From: Typhlomys cinereus
Lineage: Eukaryota > Chordata > Mammalia > Rodentia > Platacanthomyidae
Assembly (NCBI GenBank): GCA_023101885.1
Contig: JALPQD010000076.1
Location: forward strand, 1,506,397-1,570,396
Length of the DNA: 64,000 bases
Direction: 5' to 3'
Program-made: the position numbers and the translations under genes
Shown here: piece after piece, positions 11,942 through 24,240 of the stretch
How positions within the stretch are numbered: the first letter of the stretch is position 1
Layout of the letters: each line of letters starts with the position of its first letter
The notes under the pieces: model-generated
The model's database searches: none
What the model saw: the letters and a program-made list of their open reading frames with translations, nothing else
Told to the model about the DNA's origin: nothing

Positions 11942-13647
11942 CTCTTCCTTCGTCTCCTCTGGACTGGTTGCTCCACTGTGGTTCGGCTGAGGATGGCTGT
12001 CACCAATGTCTCTGCCCTCATTATCACCGGTGGCATGCACAGAATCCTGGGGACACTCAGACCCGGGCTCCCTGTGAGCAGCAGTCCTTTCTTCATTGTC
12101 CACCGAACTCAGGGACGGCACGCTGAGACTGTTGGGGCACTTCGTGCTTCCTGGACTCTGCGGGCTCTGGGGCTTGGGCGTGGTGGGTCTTAGAGGGGTG
12201 GGAGGGTGTGCAGGGTCAAACGGAAGCTGGTTGGCACCGTTTGCCTCATCCGAAACTTGGCTCGAGCTTTCTGGGAGGGCGCAGGGTTTATCACTTTCCT
12301 GTAGTGGGGAGCTACTGGTTTCCAGGGGGAACACAGCGGTGTCAACATCCAGGCGGGGTTCCGGCAAGGCAGTTGAGCTGCAACCAAGGGTTCTAGCACT
12401 GGAGGTCTCCGTGCCCGGCGCAGCCATGTCAGGTGCAGCGGCGCAGGGCGCCGATGACAAGCTGCGCCTGGCATCGGGCTCCACGGTGCTGCTTGCCCGA
12501 CGCGAGTAATCGTCGTGCAGCCTGCTGCGCAGCCGCAGTGGCGGGTTCGAGTTTGCTTCCCCGGGGCTCTGGGTGGGAGATGCAGCTTTGGGGGATTCTC
12601 TCTTCCACGGGGCATCCGTGACGTTGCTCACGAGTTTTAGGACTCGGTCGAAGTCCTTGGCCCTGATGGGGCTCCTCCAGCGCCTGCTCCTCCTCTCGGT
12701 GCCGCCGAGCCTTTCCGAGTCGGTAGAGGAGCTGCTCAGAGTCCTGGGGGGCGCCGGCTTCTCCCCGAGGTCGGCGAGGTTGGACGTGGACTTCCGCTTG
12801 AAGGAGCTCTTCTTCAGGAAGCTCAGGCTGTCGGTGCTCTTGCTCCGGCGGTGCAGGGGCTCGGGGTCCCTCGCCAGGATCTCGCGCAGCGCGGGCTCCC
12901 GCGCGGGAGACTTGCGGGGCGCCGCCTGCCGCCCCAGATCCAGCAGGCTGATGCGGCCCAGGCCATAGGCCCTGCGGAGGCTGCGCGAGCGGTGCGTGCT
13001 GCGCTGGAAGGCGTCCTCGGTGTCATCGGGGTCCGAGCAGTCGGACGCGGTGCCGTCCCCCGCGAGCCCCGAGGACCAGCCCGGGTCCCTTCCCACCACG
13101 GCGCCGTTGGGAACGGCCCTTCCCGGTTCCCCTTCGGCCTCTGCCCACTCCCGGTGCTGAATCCCCTGAAGGACAGACGACTTCAACTTCTTAAAAGACC
13201 CCATTTTGCGGAAGGAGGCCAGGGCGTTCCACGTGGAGGAATTTCCCACGAAGACGGTGGAGCGTGGCCTCTCGGGGTGGGTGCTCATCCTCTTCCGGCT
13301 CCCAGAGAAGAGACGCACCAGTTTGGAGGGGCTGAGCCTGGCTTCCGAGGCTTCGGGGTCGCAGCTGGCATGGCCTTTGTACCCTCCGTTCTGACACGCC
13401 GAGGATGTTACCATTTTGGGGGCCTTTAGATTGGAGGCTGGACAGGTAGCTGTGGCGCCTTGCCCGTGGCCGTCCTGGGCTGTGGTCATGTTCTTGGGAT
13501 GGGCCACCGGCGGCCTCGGGGCCGCGTGTTCTAGAGCCCCGCGCACGCTGGCGTCTGAGGATCCCAACTCCAGACCTTCATCTCCAAGGACGCCAGCCTG
13601 GCTTTCATACCTGCTGCGAACATGGTCTCTGTAGTCACAGCCGCCGC
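11942..13647 (-). CDS. Spata13: Large coding exon of a RhoGEF, probable Spata13 (Asef2) long isoform, N-terminal region
   Basis: The exon encodes residues 4-572 of the reconstructed protein (first codon shared with exon 1) and has no DH, PH or SH3 domain. The minus-strand reading frame stays open for over 1.7 kb. The acceptor is a pyrimidine-rich tract ending CTGCAG at 13653-13648, and the donor AG|GTAAGG lies at 11943-11936, leaving phase 0. The sequence is Ser/Arg/Pro-rich: a basic segment SPSKLVRLFSGSRKRMS (about 109-125), RKMGSFKKLKSSVLQGIQ (about 150-167), a Ser/Lys-rich block with RRSKSTDS and KRKSTSNL (about 269-297), SPIRAKDFDRVLKLVSNV (about 329-346), and a PxxP-rich stretch (about 486-502). 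Several blocks look like basophilic kinase or 14-3-3 sites, which is inference. I recognise these blocks from memory as the Spata13 long-isoform N-terminus; no search was run. The Spata13 protein activates Rac1/Cdc42, is stimulated by APC and acts in cell migration. The catalytic exons would lie beyond position 1. A second in-frame ATG (13489-13487, residue 57, A at -3) is an alternative start. A related RhoGEF is the main alternative identity. Confidence 0.8.
12400..13560. other. Intragenic CpG-rich segment within the large exon
   Basis: CG dinucleotides are dense through most of the large coding exon, unlike the introns on both sides. The protein coded here is rich in Arg, Ala, Pro and Ser, which explains some of the GC content. 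The density suggests either an exonic CpG island or an orphan island with its own promoter or enhancer activity. Confidence 0.5.
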
Positions 13648-13791
13648 CTGCAGCAGAGAACAGAAGGAATTTAGCCACAGTCCCGGAGGGGCCTGTCTAA
13701 TCAGAGGCGAAACTTCACAACTGCTAATAGCACAAGCTAATAGCTCTCTTTGTCAAAATAAGAATGGGAAGAATGAAAACATTCCAAGAGA

Positions 13792-13835
13792 AGAGAAAGA
13801 GAAAGAGAAAGAGAGGGAGAGGGAGAGGGAGAGAT
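13792..13835. repeat. (GA)n-rich purine tract
   Basis: Runs of agagaaag change into agggag units. Read on the minus strand this is a pyrimidine tract about 140 bases upstream of the large exon, too far to be its own splice tract. Confidence 0.9.
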
Positions 13836-13949
13836 CTAGGGTCAAATTGTGGCTCTGGATTCACTGAAACTAGTTTAAACAGAAGTTTTGAAAAGCTGCT
13901 AGAATGAAAATGGCAAGGCATTATTTGAGCATGGCTACTTTTTATTCGA

Positions 13950-14045
13950 ATTGTGTGTGTGTGTGATGTGTACATATGTGCAGGTGCATGCATGCATATC
14001 ACAATACATATATGGAGGTCAGAGGACAGACAACTTGGGATGTTA
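13950..14045 (-). repeat. B3/B2-like SINE fragment
   Basis: It reads tgtgtgtgtgtgatgtgtac, gcaggtgcatgcatgcatat and atggaggtcagaggacagac, the reverse complement of a B3/B2 3' region. The rest to about 15.27 kb shows no feature I recognise. Confidence 0.55.
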
Positions 14046-15274
14046 GTTAGAAAGAATCTTTTATTATCAAATAATGTCCCCACCATACAAACACACAAGG
14101 ACTTCAGCAATGTGCCACACTGGAACACCAGCCTGTGTTCAGGCAGCAAAGCAACCGTGCAAACAGCTTGGTTTCTGGACTGCTGAGAGCTGTGAGAGAC
14201 GCCAAGCGCTCCCAGCTGCTTCCTGCCCCAAGGCTGTGAGCACCACACGATCTCATTGAGAGAGTCACTCAGTGCTGCAGGACACATGGCCACAGACATC
14301 AAGCAGAGCAAGCAGAAAACAGAAGACTCTGTCAACCGGCTCTACCTGGCTGGGCAGTGGAGAGATGTGAGACACTGGTATGTTAGAACCTCAGGCACAA
14401 GTATTCATATTGAATACTTTCCTCCCTCTTCTCATGCCCAGATTGCTACTCACTGTGCTTTCTGCTCGTGCCTTCCTCCCTGTCTGCTGGTATCAATCCT
14501 CTCCAGAGTGAAAGTACTGCATCTTCACCCTTCCCATCAGACCAAGTCCTGCGCAGTGGTTTCCAGCCTACACAGGCTGGCTTCAATGTCACAGCCCTTC
14601 TTCCACTCTCAGTAAATGACGAATAGATGGGTGATCGATTATGACAACTACAAAGGGATCTCATTTAATTAGTGCTCACGACATGCCTCTGCCCAGCACT
14701 GGGGCCTTTTTAAAAGCATCACTGAATACTCACACAAGCCCAGGAGGTCATCAGGATGAACGCTTTATGGATGGACCCGCGTGGGTGTCTGGGGATCGCC
14801 TTCTGTTCCCTCCACGGTGGTCTGCATTTAAACTAATGAGCAGCAAGATGGGCACAGCTGGGCACTCCAGCATCAGTAGCAGACTCCAATTCTAGCACCT
14901 CATGACCCTCACAAGTCAAGCCCCAGACACGGCGGGATGGCAGTCAAGGCCATTCCCACTGCCTCCAAAGCAGAAGGATGGACTTGTAGACAGAGCTTCC
15001 ATTTCGCTTGTCCATTTCGAGGGCAGAATTTGACCTTATGTGACGAGAGCTGTTTGCCTGCTCCTACTCTGTTCCTTTAGGCCCCCATCACTCCTTCAAT
15101 GAGGGGGGATTCACAGAGAGAAAAAAAACATGGGTAAAGGTTCTTGGTGTCACCGGAAGTAAGCTACACTGACTTTTCTTGTCAGCACTTTACTAATAGG
15201 AAGATTGACAGATGAGCCTAGTAGGCTCCAAGAGAACGTCTCAAGCCCTGGGTCACACAAATGACCCTGCTCAA

Positions 15275-15425
15275 ACAGGTGCAACATGAAGCAAAAAACT
15301 AAGGCTATGAATATGAGAGGGAGACTTCCAAGGGAGGGAGGACCTGGGAGGAGGGAGGTAAGAAAGAAGGGAGGATAGTAACCAGACTGTATTATATACA
15401 AGTATGAAATTGTCAAAGAACAACA
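15275..15425 (+). repeat. Rodent L1 3' end (purine-rich 3' UTR)
   Basis: A G/A-rich stretch (gggagacttccaagggaggg, aggacctgggaggagggagg) is followed by agactgtattatatacaagt and an A-rich end near 15440, as in rodent L1 3' UTRs. Confidence 0.55.
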
Positions 15426-16137
15426 TTCATCAGTTAGAAAAAAAAAAAGACTGGTGGCCAGCCGTGCCTTCTGCCTTGTAGTGTACTAATGGATCAGAGG
15501 AACTGTGGGCTTCACTTGAATGAACCACATAGGCAGAGTTTGGAACCATCTCTCCTCTGAGACCTAATGTCAAATCTGTAATCTTTTTCCAAAAAAGGCC
15601 AATACTCAGTAGCACCTATCCACCCTCACTGCCTCCAGGGACTGCAGTTATTTTCGTATCTTGGAGTCTTGAAATGAACTAGATAGCGTAGCATTCTAGT
15701 CTAGTTCACTCGCAAAGGTCTTGAAGCTGAGTAATGCCAATGGTTGGGTTATGGCATGCATGGGTCACAGGAGGAAGGCAAGAGCTGGGTCTCACAGCTC
15801 AGCTGGTCAGTTACTACCACCACTAGAGGGCACCACAAGACCTTTTACAACTCAGGCGGAAGCTCCATATTCCAGAGACTCTGAGGACTCGAGAGAGAAC
15901 GGAAGTCCATGGTTTGACATAGGTAGCTTGAGACTGCTCCTTAGAAGACATGGGATTAGACCTACATGCTACACCAAGTACTTTCACATGGTCTTCATGG
16001 CTGTAAGTCATTTCAGTAAAGTGTGCTTCATTGAAATCCGTACAATAAAGGGTCCCAGCAACTACCTCTCTAGCAATCTTCTCATTAAATCATGATCATA
16101 AAGGCACCAACAAATGTTGTCTCTATCAATCTTCTCA

Positions 16138-16370
16138 TAAAAGAGCCTAGAGAGATGGCTCGGTGGTTAAGACTCTGCCTTGAAAGCAGAAGGACCTAAA
16201 TTTGGATCTGGATCAAGCGGAAATGGGAACAGCCTGCACTTCCAGCTCTGAAAGGTAGAGACTGGGAAATCCCAAAGAGAAGCAAAAAGGAGGTAGAAGC
16301 AATCCAGGATGATTCCCAAAGTCACCCTTGGGCCTCCACAGGCATACACAGTGCCTTCTGATACACAGAG

Positions 16371-16419
<49 letters not shown>

Positions 16420-16428
16420 TTTAAAAAA
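16138..16428 (+). repeat. B2-superfamily SINE with (CA)n tail and target-site duplication
   Basis: The head reads gagagatggctcggtggtta, followed by cagcctgcacttccagctct and aagtcacccttgggcctcca, then a (CA)n tail at 16373-16415 and an A-run. The ten-base word aatcttctca flanks it at 16128-16137 and 16429-16438. It belongs to an older subfamily, also seen at 47.4 kb, related to the young copies at 30.3 and 44.4 kb. Confidence 0.8.
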
Positions 16429-16971
16429 AATCTTCTCAGGTCAAGATCTTATACTGTGTGCCAACAGCAGAATTTGGCATGAGCAAAGGACGTGGGAACA
16501 CACGGTACAAACATACATGGGGCGTGGTGAATGGAAGTGACCAGTGTCTGAGAGCTTTCAGGTTAATGCTGGGGAAGTCCTTAGTGAATGACAGAAAGTA
16601 GACCACGCAGTTAGAGGGGTGCTTCAAGGCACTGAAGGGGTGGGACTCAAGGGGGGTGGTTTACAGATCTAGGCACCCAGAGTCTAATGCCTAGTCATCC
16701 TGTGAGACCAACTATACTGTCCCTTTCCCTGGGAATTTCTAAAGTGAATGAGAATCCTCCTCCTGTGCTTCTTGGAGCCACTAGCCACATTGTATTACAA
16801 ACCATATGAAACTTATCTGGCTGCCTTGGGGACAATGGACTCTTCTGGTATGAGAATTATGTCTTGAACAGTTGGATTATTTAAAGTTATCCTCATGAGA
16901 AATTATGTCAGTTCCTCTGGTTTGTCTATTTTGATAACCAAGTGACAAATCATCATGACACCCATTGTAGT

Positions 16972-17062
16972 TTTCTTTCTTTTCCTTCTTTCCTTTCTTT
17001 TCTTCCTTCTTTCTTTCATTCCTTCTTATTTTCCTCCCTCCCTCCATCCCTTCGGTCTTTCC
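16972..17062. repeat. Polypyrimidine (CTTT/CCTT)n tract
   Basis: About 90 bases almost entirely of C and T (tttctttcttttccttcttt and similar). On the minus strand it is a purine tract. Confidence 0.85.
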
Positions 17063-17091
17063 TTCTTATCACTGAGGTAAATCCCCAACCC

Positions 17092-17230
17092 TCTCTTTTA
17101 CTATAAGACAAGGCCTCACTAAATTGCCGAAGATGGCCTTGAATTCACTCTATAGACCAGATGGGCCTTGAAAATACAACCCCCCTGCTCCAGCCCTTAA
17201 TATTACAAGTGTACGCCACTAGGTCCTGCT
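17092..17230 (-). repeat. B1-type SINE, degenerate
   Basis: It reads aagacaaggcctcactaaat, agatggccttgaattcactc, then aagtgtacgccactaggtcc. It is diverged. Confidence 0.6.
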
Positions 17231-17817
17231 CACTAGTACTTGCCTAGAGTGAAGATGCTTAAATTTTATATCACAAATATTTACTTCATACTTATTAAAA
17301 TTTAGGATTCAGATTCTGCAGCATACTTGCAGAAACGTAGACAACACAGTTTTAGAAGGCTAATGACTTATGATTTTGCTCCCGAGCTGAACAAGGCAAC
17401 TGCTGTGCACTGTTTGGAATGAAAGTGAAAATCACGGAAAAAAGCTTTGCTTTCCTGGAATCTCTGAGTAACACACCAAGTGGCATTATTCAGAACTAAC
17501 GCTTTGACCTCCACTAACTAGCAAGAGCTGCGATTCAATTAATGGCTTTATAGCAAGTCTTACAAATGATGGGAGCTTTGCCAGAGATTTTTTTTTTTTA
17601 AGAGAACTACAAGAGAGAATTCGAGATGGGAATATAGTGAAATCCGCTTGCCCACAAGCTGGATTCAGAGGGCGCATGAACTTTACAATGGAACACTTCT
17701 CCCCAGCCATGGTGAGAAGTCTCTGAAAACTAACAAATTTAAATTAGAACTTAAATTTTAAATCCAGTAGTGTGCAGCAGTTCAAATGTACAAAAAAAGA
17801 TTTCTTTATTTAAAATC

Positions 17818-18000
17818 ACTTATGTGTGTGTGTGTGCACTCGCGCGTGTGTGTATGTGTGTATCCAGAGGATAACCTTGGAGAAGTAGCTGTCTCCATCC
17901 AGCTTTCCGGAAGATCTAGGATCACACCTGGGGATGTCAGATTTGCCCAGCAAACATTTCTACCTGCTGAGTCATCTTCCCCCAAACAAGAAGATTTTTC
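17818..18000 (-). repeat. B3/B2-like SINE with GT-rich end
   Basis: A GT-rich tract leads into gataaccttggagaagtagc, aggatcacacctggggatgt and ctgctgagtcatcttccccc, the reverse complement of a B2/B3 head. Confidence 0.6.
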
Positions 18001-18584
18001 GGACATGCTGATGTACTAGAGACAGTCAGTGGTAGAAAACATGTTGAAACCAGAAAAGCTAACAGAGTGAAAGTGTGGGCCAGTTGCACGGACCTTCTTC
18101 CCACCTGCAACCCAGTGATCCTGGGTAATGACCACGCTAAGCCCAGCTCCACGCCCAGGTCTTCAGTTATGCTGAGAAAATGTGATCCAAAGAGCACTCG
18201 AAGGAACATTCTAGAAGCAGACAACTGTAGGTTCGACGCTCTCCCCTGTAGTATGATGACAGCTGCTCCTCCCTCTTCTGTCCAGCCCAGGGCATGAAGT
18301 ATCCATCCCCTCGTCCAGCGTGTCTGTGCCATATATACACTCCCTTCCTGTTACTCATTTGGTGTTTTTTGACTGTGAAACTCTAAAAGGTTCTACTTCT
18401 GTGTGACGGGCTGACAAACTATTTTTTAAGAATTATAGTATAGCTAGGAGCTGCAGTCAGTCCTGTAGTTTCAAAAAAAAAATTCAGTTTTCGGACTGCT
18501 CACCTTTCGAGAGGGCAATGGAACCTCCAACTTTGTAAATGACTTAAAATACTGACAGTTATTAAATTAATAACAACACTTGGT

Positions 18585-18698
18585 CACGTTTTTTGAGACG
18601 GCTTATCCATGTATTCCAAGCTATCCTTGAACTCGCTATGTAATCCAGTCTAGCTTCAAATGCAGTCTTCCTGCCTCAGCCTTTCACGTGCTGAGGCT
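18585..18698 (-). repeat. B1-type SINE
   Basis: It reads ttttttgagacggcttatcc, ccaagctatccttgaactcg and cttcctgcctcagcctttca. Confidence 0.65.
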
Positions 18699-18878
18699 AT
18701 TGAGAGAGAGAGAGAGAGAGAACATATATACTACAATGAATCTATGGAGATCAGAGAACAGCTTTTAGAAGTCAATTCTTTCCTTCTACCCTATGGGCTC
18801 CAGAGATTAAACTTAGGTTGCCCGGTATGCACACAAGTAAATGCCTTGACTCACCAATCCACTCGGTCACTTTTTAAC
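18699..18878 (-). repeat. B3/B2-like SINE with (GA)n
   Basis: A (GA)n run at 18702-18720 is followed by gagatcagagaacagctttt, gaagtcaattctttccttct and ttgactcaccaatccactcg. It follows the B1 directly. Confidence 0.55.
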
Positions 18879-19544
18879 TATCAATATAGGTATTTTGTTT
18901 CAACCAAGTTAGTGATTTGTATGCTCAGATTATACACAAAGTGTGCCTGGTTTAATGTAGCAATTAATTTCATCGCATGTTTCATGAACTGTAAAAAATA
19001 GAGAAAGAGAGTATAGAAAGTAAGCAGGCAGAATAGTCACGACTTTATGAAGGAAATTTCTCTTCATGCAGGAAATTTGGGTTAAATGTATTCATACCCT
19101 GGGTGAAAATACGACTTTCCATTTCACGCCAAATACTTCCCTATTAATTTGAGACCAATATCTATCCAACCTGTGTGATCTGAATACTTGAATTACTAAA
19201 ATCAAATCATGATAGCTATGAAAAATTCCAAATATGTAGCTAAACTACATCCAGATAATTACTGAGACATGAAACATTTGACAGCAGCAAGCGTGTTACT
19301 TTACCACAAACATGCAGAATTTCATTTTCAGTACATTACAGTTCGGGAATTTACAGAATGAAAAGCCCACGGTGATGTCTCGCCTCTGCCAAGTCAATAT
19401 GGCTCTCCTTTACTGGAAGCTCCTGCCTCTCATCCAGGACCTTCCAGGACCTTGGTGGAGTCAGGAATCTAGCCGGAAGGTAAATTCTAGCACTCCATGT
19501 TTTTAAAAATAGGTTGCTATTTTACCATGAAAGGGCAAAGAACT

Positions 19545-19855
19545 GAAAAGGCCCCACACCTCCCTGAGGGGGACTTATAACGGATGATGCTGATGGAGGG
19601 ATGCTTTCCTTAATAGTCTATCTACTGACATATGATTGTAGCTCTAGCAAGTGCTCAGGCACATTGCCGTCCAAGACAATCCAGATGAAACTCCATGGGT
19701 CACAGAGGAGAAAAGGCATGAAAATAGGAAGGAGACTGGCAGGAAAGAAGGGTTGTAATGAGAAGAAGAGGACAGAGGTGGGATTGGGGAATAAGATATG
19801 AAAATATCATAAAATTCCTATAACCTTGTTTTAAACACTAGAAGAATAAAAATAA
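19545..19855 (+). repeat. Rodent L1 3' UTR
   Basis: It aligns by eye with the copy at 49.48-49.80 kb: both share gctgatgg, then atgctttcct, ctactgac/cactgata, agcaagt-ctcaggca, a gtgggtcaca-like word, a G/A-rich stretch, and atatcataaa near the end. Confidence 0.6.
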
Positions 19856-19957
19856 TCAGGTTGTATTTCAGATTGGATGGTCTAGTTCCTTGCAGAAAAG
19901 AGCTTAAAGACTGTATCTTTCTTTGTTTCTTTTTATTTTAGTTTTTGAGTTTTATTT

Positions 19958-20126
19958 ATATATTTGAGAGAGAGAGAGAAGGGATGCGTGCACATACCAT
20001 GGTGCACAGGTGGAGTTCACAGGCCAATGTTCAGAAGTTAGTTCTCTTCTCCTACTACGTGAGCAACTGAAGTTGCGGGTCTCAGAGCAGGTACTTCACT
20101 CACTGAGCTATCTCACAAGCCCTGTT
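19958..20126 (-). repeat. B3/B2-like SINE
   Basis: It reads gagagagagagagaagggat, ggtggagttcacaggccaat, tcagaagttagttctcttct and tcactgagctatctcacaag. Confidence 0.65.
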
Positions 20127-20754
20127 TGTTTCTTTAAAAACTTTTTCTGTTTATTTTTGGCTGCATATTAGATCATTCCATCCGAATACACCTAATTTAT
20201 ATTCATGTCACTCCATCATGATTTACAATGCTTCTATGGTCAGAGGCATTGGAGTTTCCAGTTCCAGAGGTGAAGTGGTTTTCCCCACTCACCAGCCCTT
20301 GAATTAGATTCTCTCCCTCCTTGGCTACGCACACCCCAGAACAGGGGAAAAAGTTCCCTCACCTGTGAATCTGGGACTCTTCACATCTCTCCTGTGTGAG
20401 GAGAGGAAAAGGTACTTCAGGAGCCAAGAGCTCTGGCTTTATTTAAACATTCAATCGTTTAAGTTCAATGGTTGCACTTGGAAACTCAAGGTGGGTGAGT
20501 GGCTGAAAGGGAAAAACTACATCTGTAAAACATGCAGGTCTTATCTGGGTCACGGGGCTAAACCACATTCCTGTGGGTGAGAAGGATGCTTCCGGATGGG
20601 AAGGGGTGTTGGCACCGTTGATCCTGCCAGGTGATGGGGTGGACGAAATGAGGGTTTCAAAGACAGGCTTTAGACCTAAAAGGGGGGACCCTCCCCATTG
20701 TCTCTGAAGTTGGGTTTCAGGCAGGTGTTTTAGTTTCATTAAACATTGTGCAAT

Positions 20755-21000
20755 GAAATGCCCAATTCAGGCAATTTAGCGGGGAAAGGTTTTATTCCAG
20801 CTCACAGACACTATGAGGGAAAGTTAAAGAGTAGGAGCTTGGGAGAGCTGGTCACGCCATATCCACAGTCAAAAGCAGAAGGCAAGAACCAGCATATGCA
20901 TACCCGATTGCTTGCTTGCCTGTCTTTATGCAGCCTTGGAGCACCTGCCTAAGGAATGCTCCCACCCACAGTGAACTAGGTCTTCCCACATTAATTTTGC
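20755..21000. repeat. Probable rodent LTR-type fragment
   Basis: The words aggttttattccagctcaca, gagctggtcacgccatatcc, acagtcaaaagcagaaggca and cccacccacagtgaactagg with gtcttcccacatta recall a common rodent dispersed repeat of LTR type. I cannot name the family. The flanks from 20.13 to 20.75 kb and 21.0 to 24.1 kb show no other repeat or gene I recognise. Confidence 0.35.
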
Positions 21001-24000
21001 AGTAAAGATTATACTTTAGTAGCAGCCAGGAAGCCAGCCTTATCTAGAGAAGACCTCTCAGGTGAGCCCTCCTCCCGCGTGTCTGGATGACAGCGCTAAC
21101 TGTATCAGCCGGTGACTTGCTCCACCTAGAGTGCTAACTCCCAGCTCCATACAGGTAGAGCTCTGAACCCCTCTTCCTCCTCTCTCATATCAACTGTGGG
21201 GCTCAAAGAACCTGGGAAGACAGCCCCCTGCAGCTCTCAGTATGACTTCGTCTGAACTTCCTGCAGCTTGACCCTTGCCTTTCACCTGCAACTGCCATCA
21301 CCACAGTTACCGCCTAGAGCCACTTACCGAATGCCTGCACAGCTGCCAACACTGACGTCACCTCGGAGCCTGTGCTTCCCGCATTCACCATTCAGAGCCA
21401 TGAAAGTGTTCCAGATGGGTGGCCCTAATCCCGGAGGCCCTTGGAAGGTCACTGGAGCAAAAACAATGCCTTGGCTTGCTGGAGGCAGGCTGCCCGGCCT
21501 CTGGGGCCATGTGCCAGGGGGCCTTAATGGTCCTGTCAACACAGAGATACCCAAGAGGGACGGCACAGCATGTCCAGAGAAAAATCAACGCAATGTACTC
21601 ATGACTGTTCATAAGAGCATGCGGCCCAGTATTATTAGTATGTGTTTTGGCCTAGTTTGTTTTTCTGTTCTTTGCATTAAATGTGTTTTCAGACCTCGAT
21701 CAACTTTCAGCTCATTTTCCATCCAGAAGTCATAGAGATCCTGGTTTAGAAACTGTCATAGCAGAGCGTCCTACCATTATGTGAAGGACAGAATGCGGAA
21801 AGGGCTGTTCCTGGTTCTGCCAGCAGGCAGCTGAGACCCTACACGTTTGCCGAAGTGCTTTCTGCTACTCGTTTATGAAACTGCCTTCCTTTGCTGTGGA
21901 CGGTGTCTTCCTGGAAGCCCTCCATGTCTCCACGTTCAGTGACGCTACTGGATCTAGCTCCCAGGCAACTCACCCCCTCTCCTCCACAGGCGTGGCCTAG
22001 TCTGGCAGGAGTGGGTTTGTGGCCACTTTGTTAGAGGGAAGGCTCTTGTCACCAGCCCATCCCTTGGGGCCATTGTGCTCAAACATAAAGGACGTTTTCG
22101 GACAGCTAATCGTGAAGCCACATTCTCACACTCTTCTGACTCAGACAGTGAATAAGGTTTAGCTACAGGGAACATTGGGCAAGGGGAAACAGAGTAAAAC
22201 TCTGCTGAAAGCAATTTATAGGGGAGAAAAATGTCAGGCAGTTCTCAGGCCTCTGGTGCCAACGGCCATTTCTCTCCGCACGGCACTGTTTTGCAGACAG
22301 GGGCTTTCTCTGGCAACCACGGTTCTTTGTCCCCACAAAAACAGAAGCTTTCATGAGATCCCCCAAGCTGCCCACTCATCCTGAGTGTGTGTATTTAGAG
22401 TAAATGTTCTAAGCACCCACACAGGTCCAGGTACTAGGCATGCACCTCGCTAGAAAGGATCAGAGACACATGTTCCATGGATTACAGGGGTCTCAGTACC
22501 TGCTTCTGTCTGCACTACTTGGTCCCCAGGTTGTGTAACCTTCGGAACCATGGACTCACTGACAGAAATGGATGGCTGGAAGAGAAAGGAGTGGGGGACG
22601 GGAGTAAGTTAGCCAAACCTAAGGATGCCTGAGACAGTCTAGTGGAAATACCACTATTTTCTAAGCTAATTAAAAAAAAAAAAGTTTGATGCAAAGCCCA
22701 CCCCGTATGGGTGGACCGTGTAGCTCTCAGAAGCCATGAGTATTTTTTTTTTAATGAAAATTTCAATGCCAAGCATGGTACAACTCCCTAAGAGTTAATG
22801 GTCAGGGAAGTCGAAGAGACTTCCAAAAGTACAGATTATTACCATGGTTTCTGATTGTCCAGTATAACTAGACAGTAACACCCTACTGCTGAAGGTATCA
22901 CACACTTCAGTTGTAGGACATAGGGAAATCAAACTGGTAGTGACCAGGAATCTTCCTGCTGACTAGTTTTCATAGCACTGGAAGATGCTACACAGAGAAA
23001 AGACATCAATGGTTTTACCTATCGCGGAACCCTGCATACTACAACACTGGCCCTGTGCAGGCAAGATATAACCACTGGTACAATAGTGGAATGACTGCTA
23101 TGGGAGTAACCAACTACTTTATACTGGACATAAGACCTGCTTCCAGGAGGGAATTCATTCCTGATACTATAAATGTGGTTAAATGTACGCAGCTAGAGAG
23201 GTCACAGGCCCTGGGGGCAGCCTACTTTTTTTTTCAACTAAACTGCCTTCTGAATATTTGTGTTTATGTCCGTAGATCAGTGCTGTTCACAACCTTTGGC
23301 AAAGAAACTTTTTTTTTCCGGCAGCGGATAGTGTGTTTCGTGCTGAGACACATAACTGATCAAAGTGCTGAGAATAAGTGACTGCTGAGTGTTCAGCCCT
23401 AAGTAAGACATCTTTAATTCCTCCCAAACCCACAAGACCCCAGAAGAGAGGGTGGAGAGAAGTTTAAGACTCCGAGGATGGGGAAGAGGCTGTGAAGTGT
23501 TGTCTTCTGGACATGACATGGCTATTGCGCTTGTGAACTCACAGCTGCGTGTTAACCACACATCAGCACAAGATCCTAAGGTTCCTCTCAAAATATTCTG
23601 CATACTTGTTAGGAGACATCATAAAGAGAATGCTTTCCTAGAATATTATCTATTTTCATGGCATGATACCTCTCTGGGCAAAATATAGAGTTGATACTTT
23701 TTAGATACTTGTTAAGGGAAAATGGAAGTCTAATTCAAAATTTCTAGACAAAAAAGAAGTGAAGCACTTTGTTGGAAAGTCAACAGCTTGGAATTTATTA
23801 TAAATGCACTTGGACTTAATAATACATCCCACATGGTCCATAAGGTCCACAAAATATATCATCATGGACAACTGCTGATTAAAGCCTACTCACCTTGCGA
23901 TTTTAGAGAAGCACCTTCTCTCCCTGACAGTCATCTTGCCAGTTCCATGGTCACCCCAGGTATATAGCAAGACACCAGCAAAGGAAGAGCTAATCGTGGG

Positions 24001-24137
24001 TGTGGAGAAATGTGGCCCTTCAAGAATGCTTTTACATCAAACACATGCTAAGTGCCGTTATCCCTTTTTTAAAAAATGAGCTGTACCTTTTCTCCATGAA
24101 TATGATAATCGATGCCGTATGATTCTTGAACTCTAAC

Positions 24138-24240
24138 TCTGTGTGTGTGTGTGTGTGTGTATGTGTGTGTGTTTAAATTAAACCCAGTACCCACATAGTA
24201 GGCAAACCGTCTACCACTGATCTATACCCTTGATTGACTA
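24138..24240 (-). repeat. (GT)n followed by ID-type SINE
   Basis: A (GT)n tract (24140-24172) is followed by aaacccagtacccacatagt, aggcaaaccgtctaccactg and atctatacccttg, the reverse complement of an ID element. Confidence 0.55.

Noticed and set aside
12096..13429. Several plus-strand frames of 130-190 codons opposite the large exon
   Set aside because: They are shadows of a GC-rich coding exon on the other strand. The minus frame has splice sites at both ends and recognisable content.
13724..14335. A 203-codon minus-strand open frame upstream of the large exon
   Set aside because: It runs across a GA-rich repeat and a SINE fragment, so it is low in complexity, and it is not linked by a plausible splice to the main exon.
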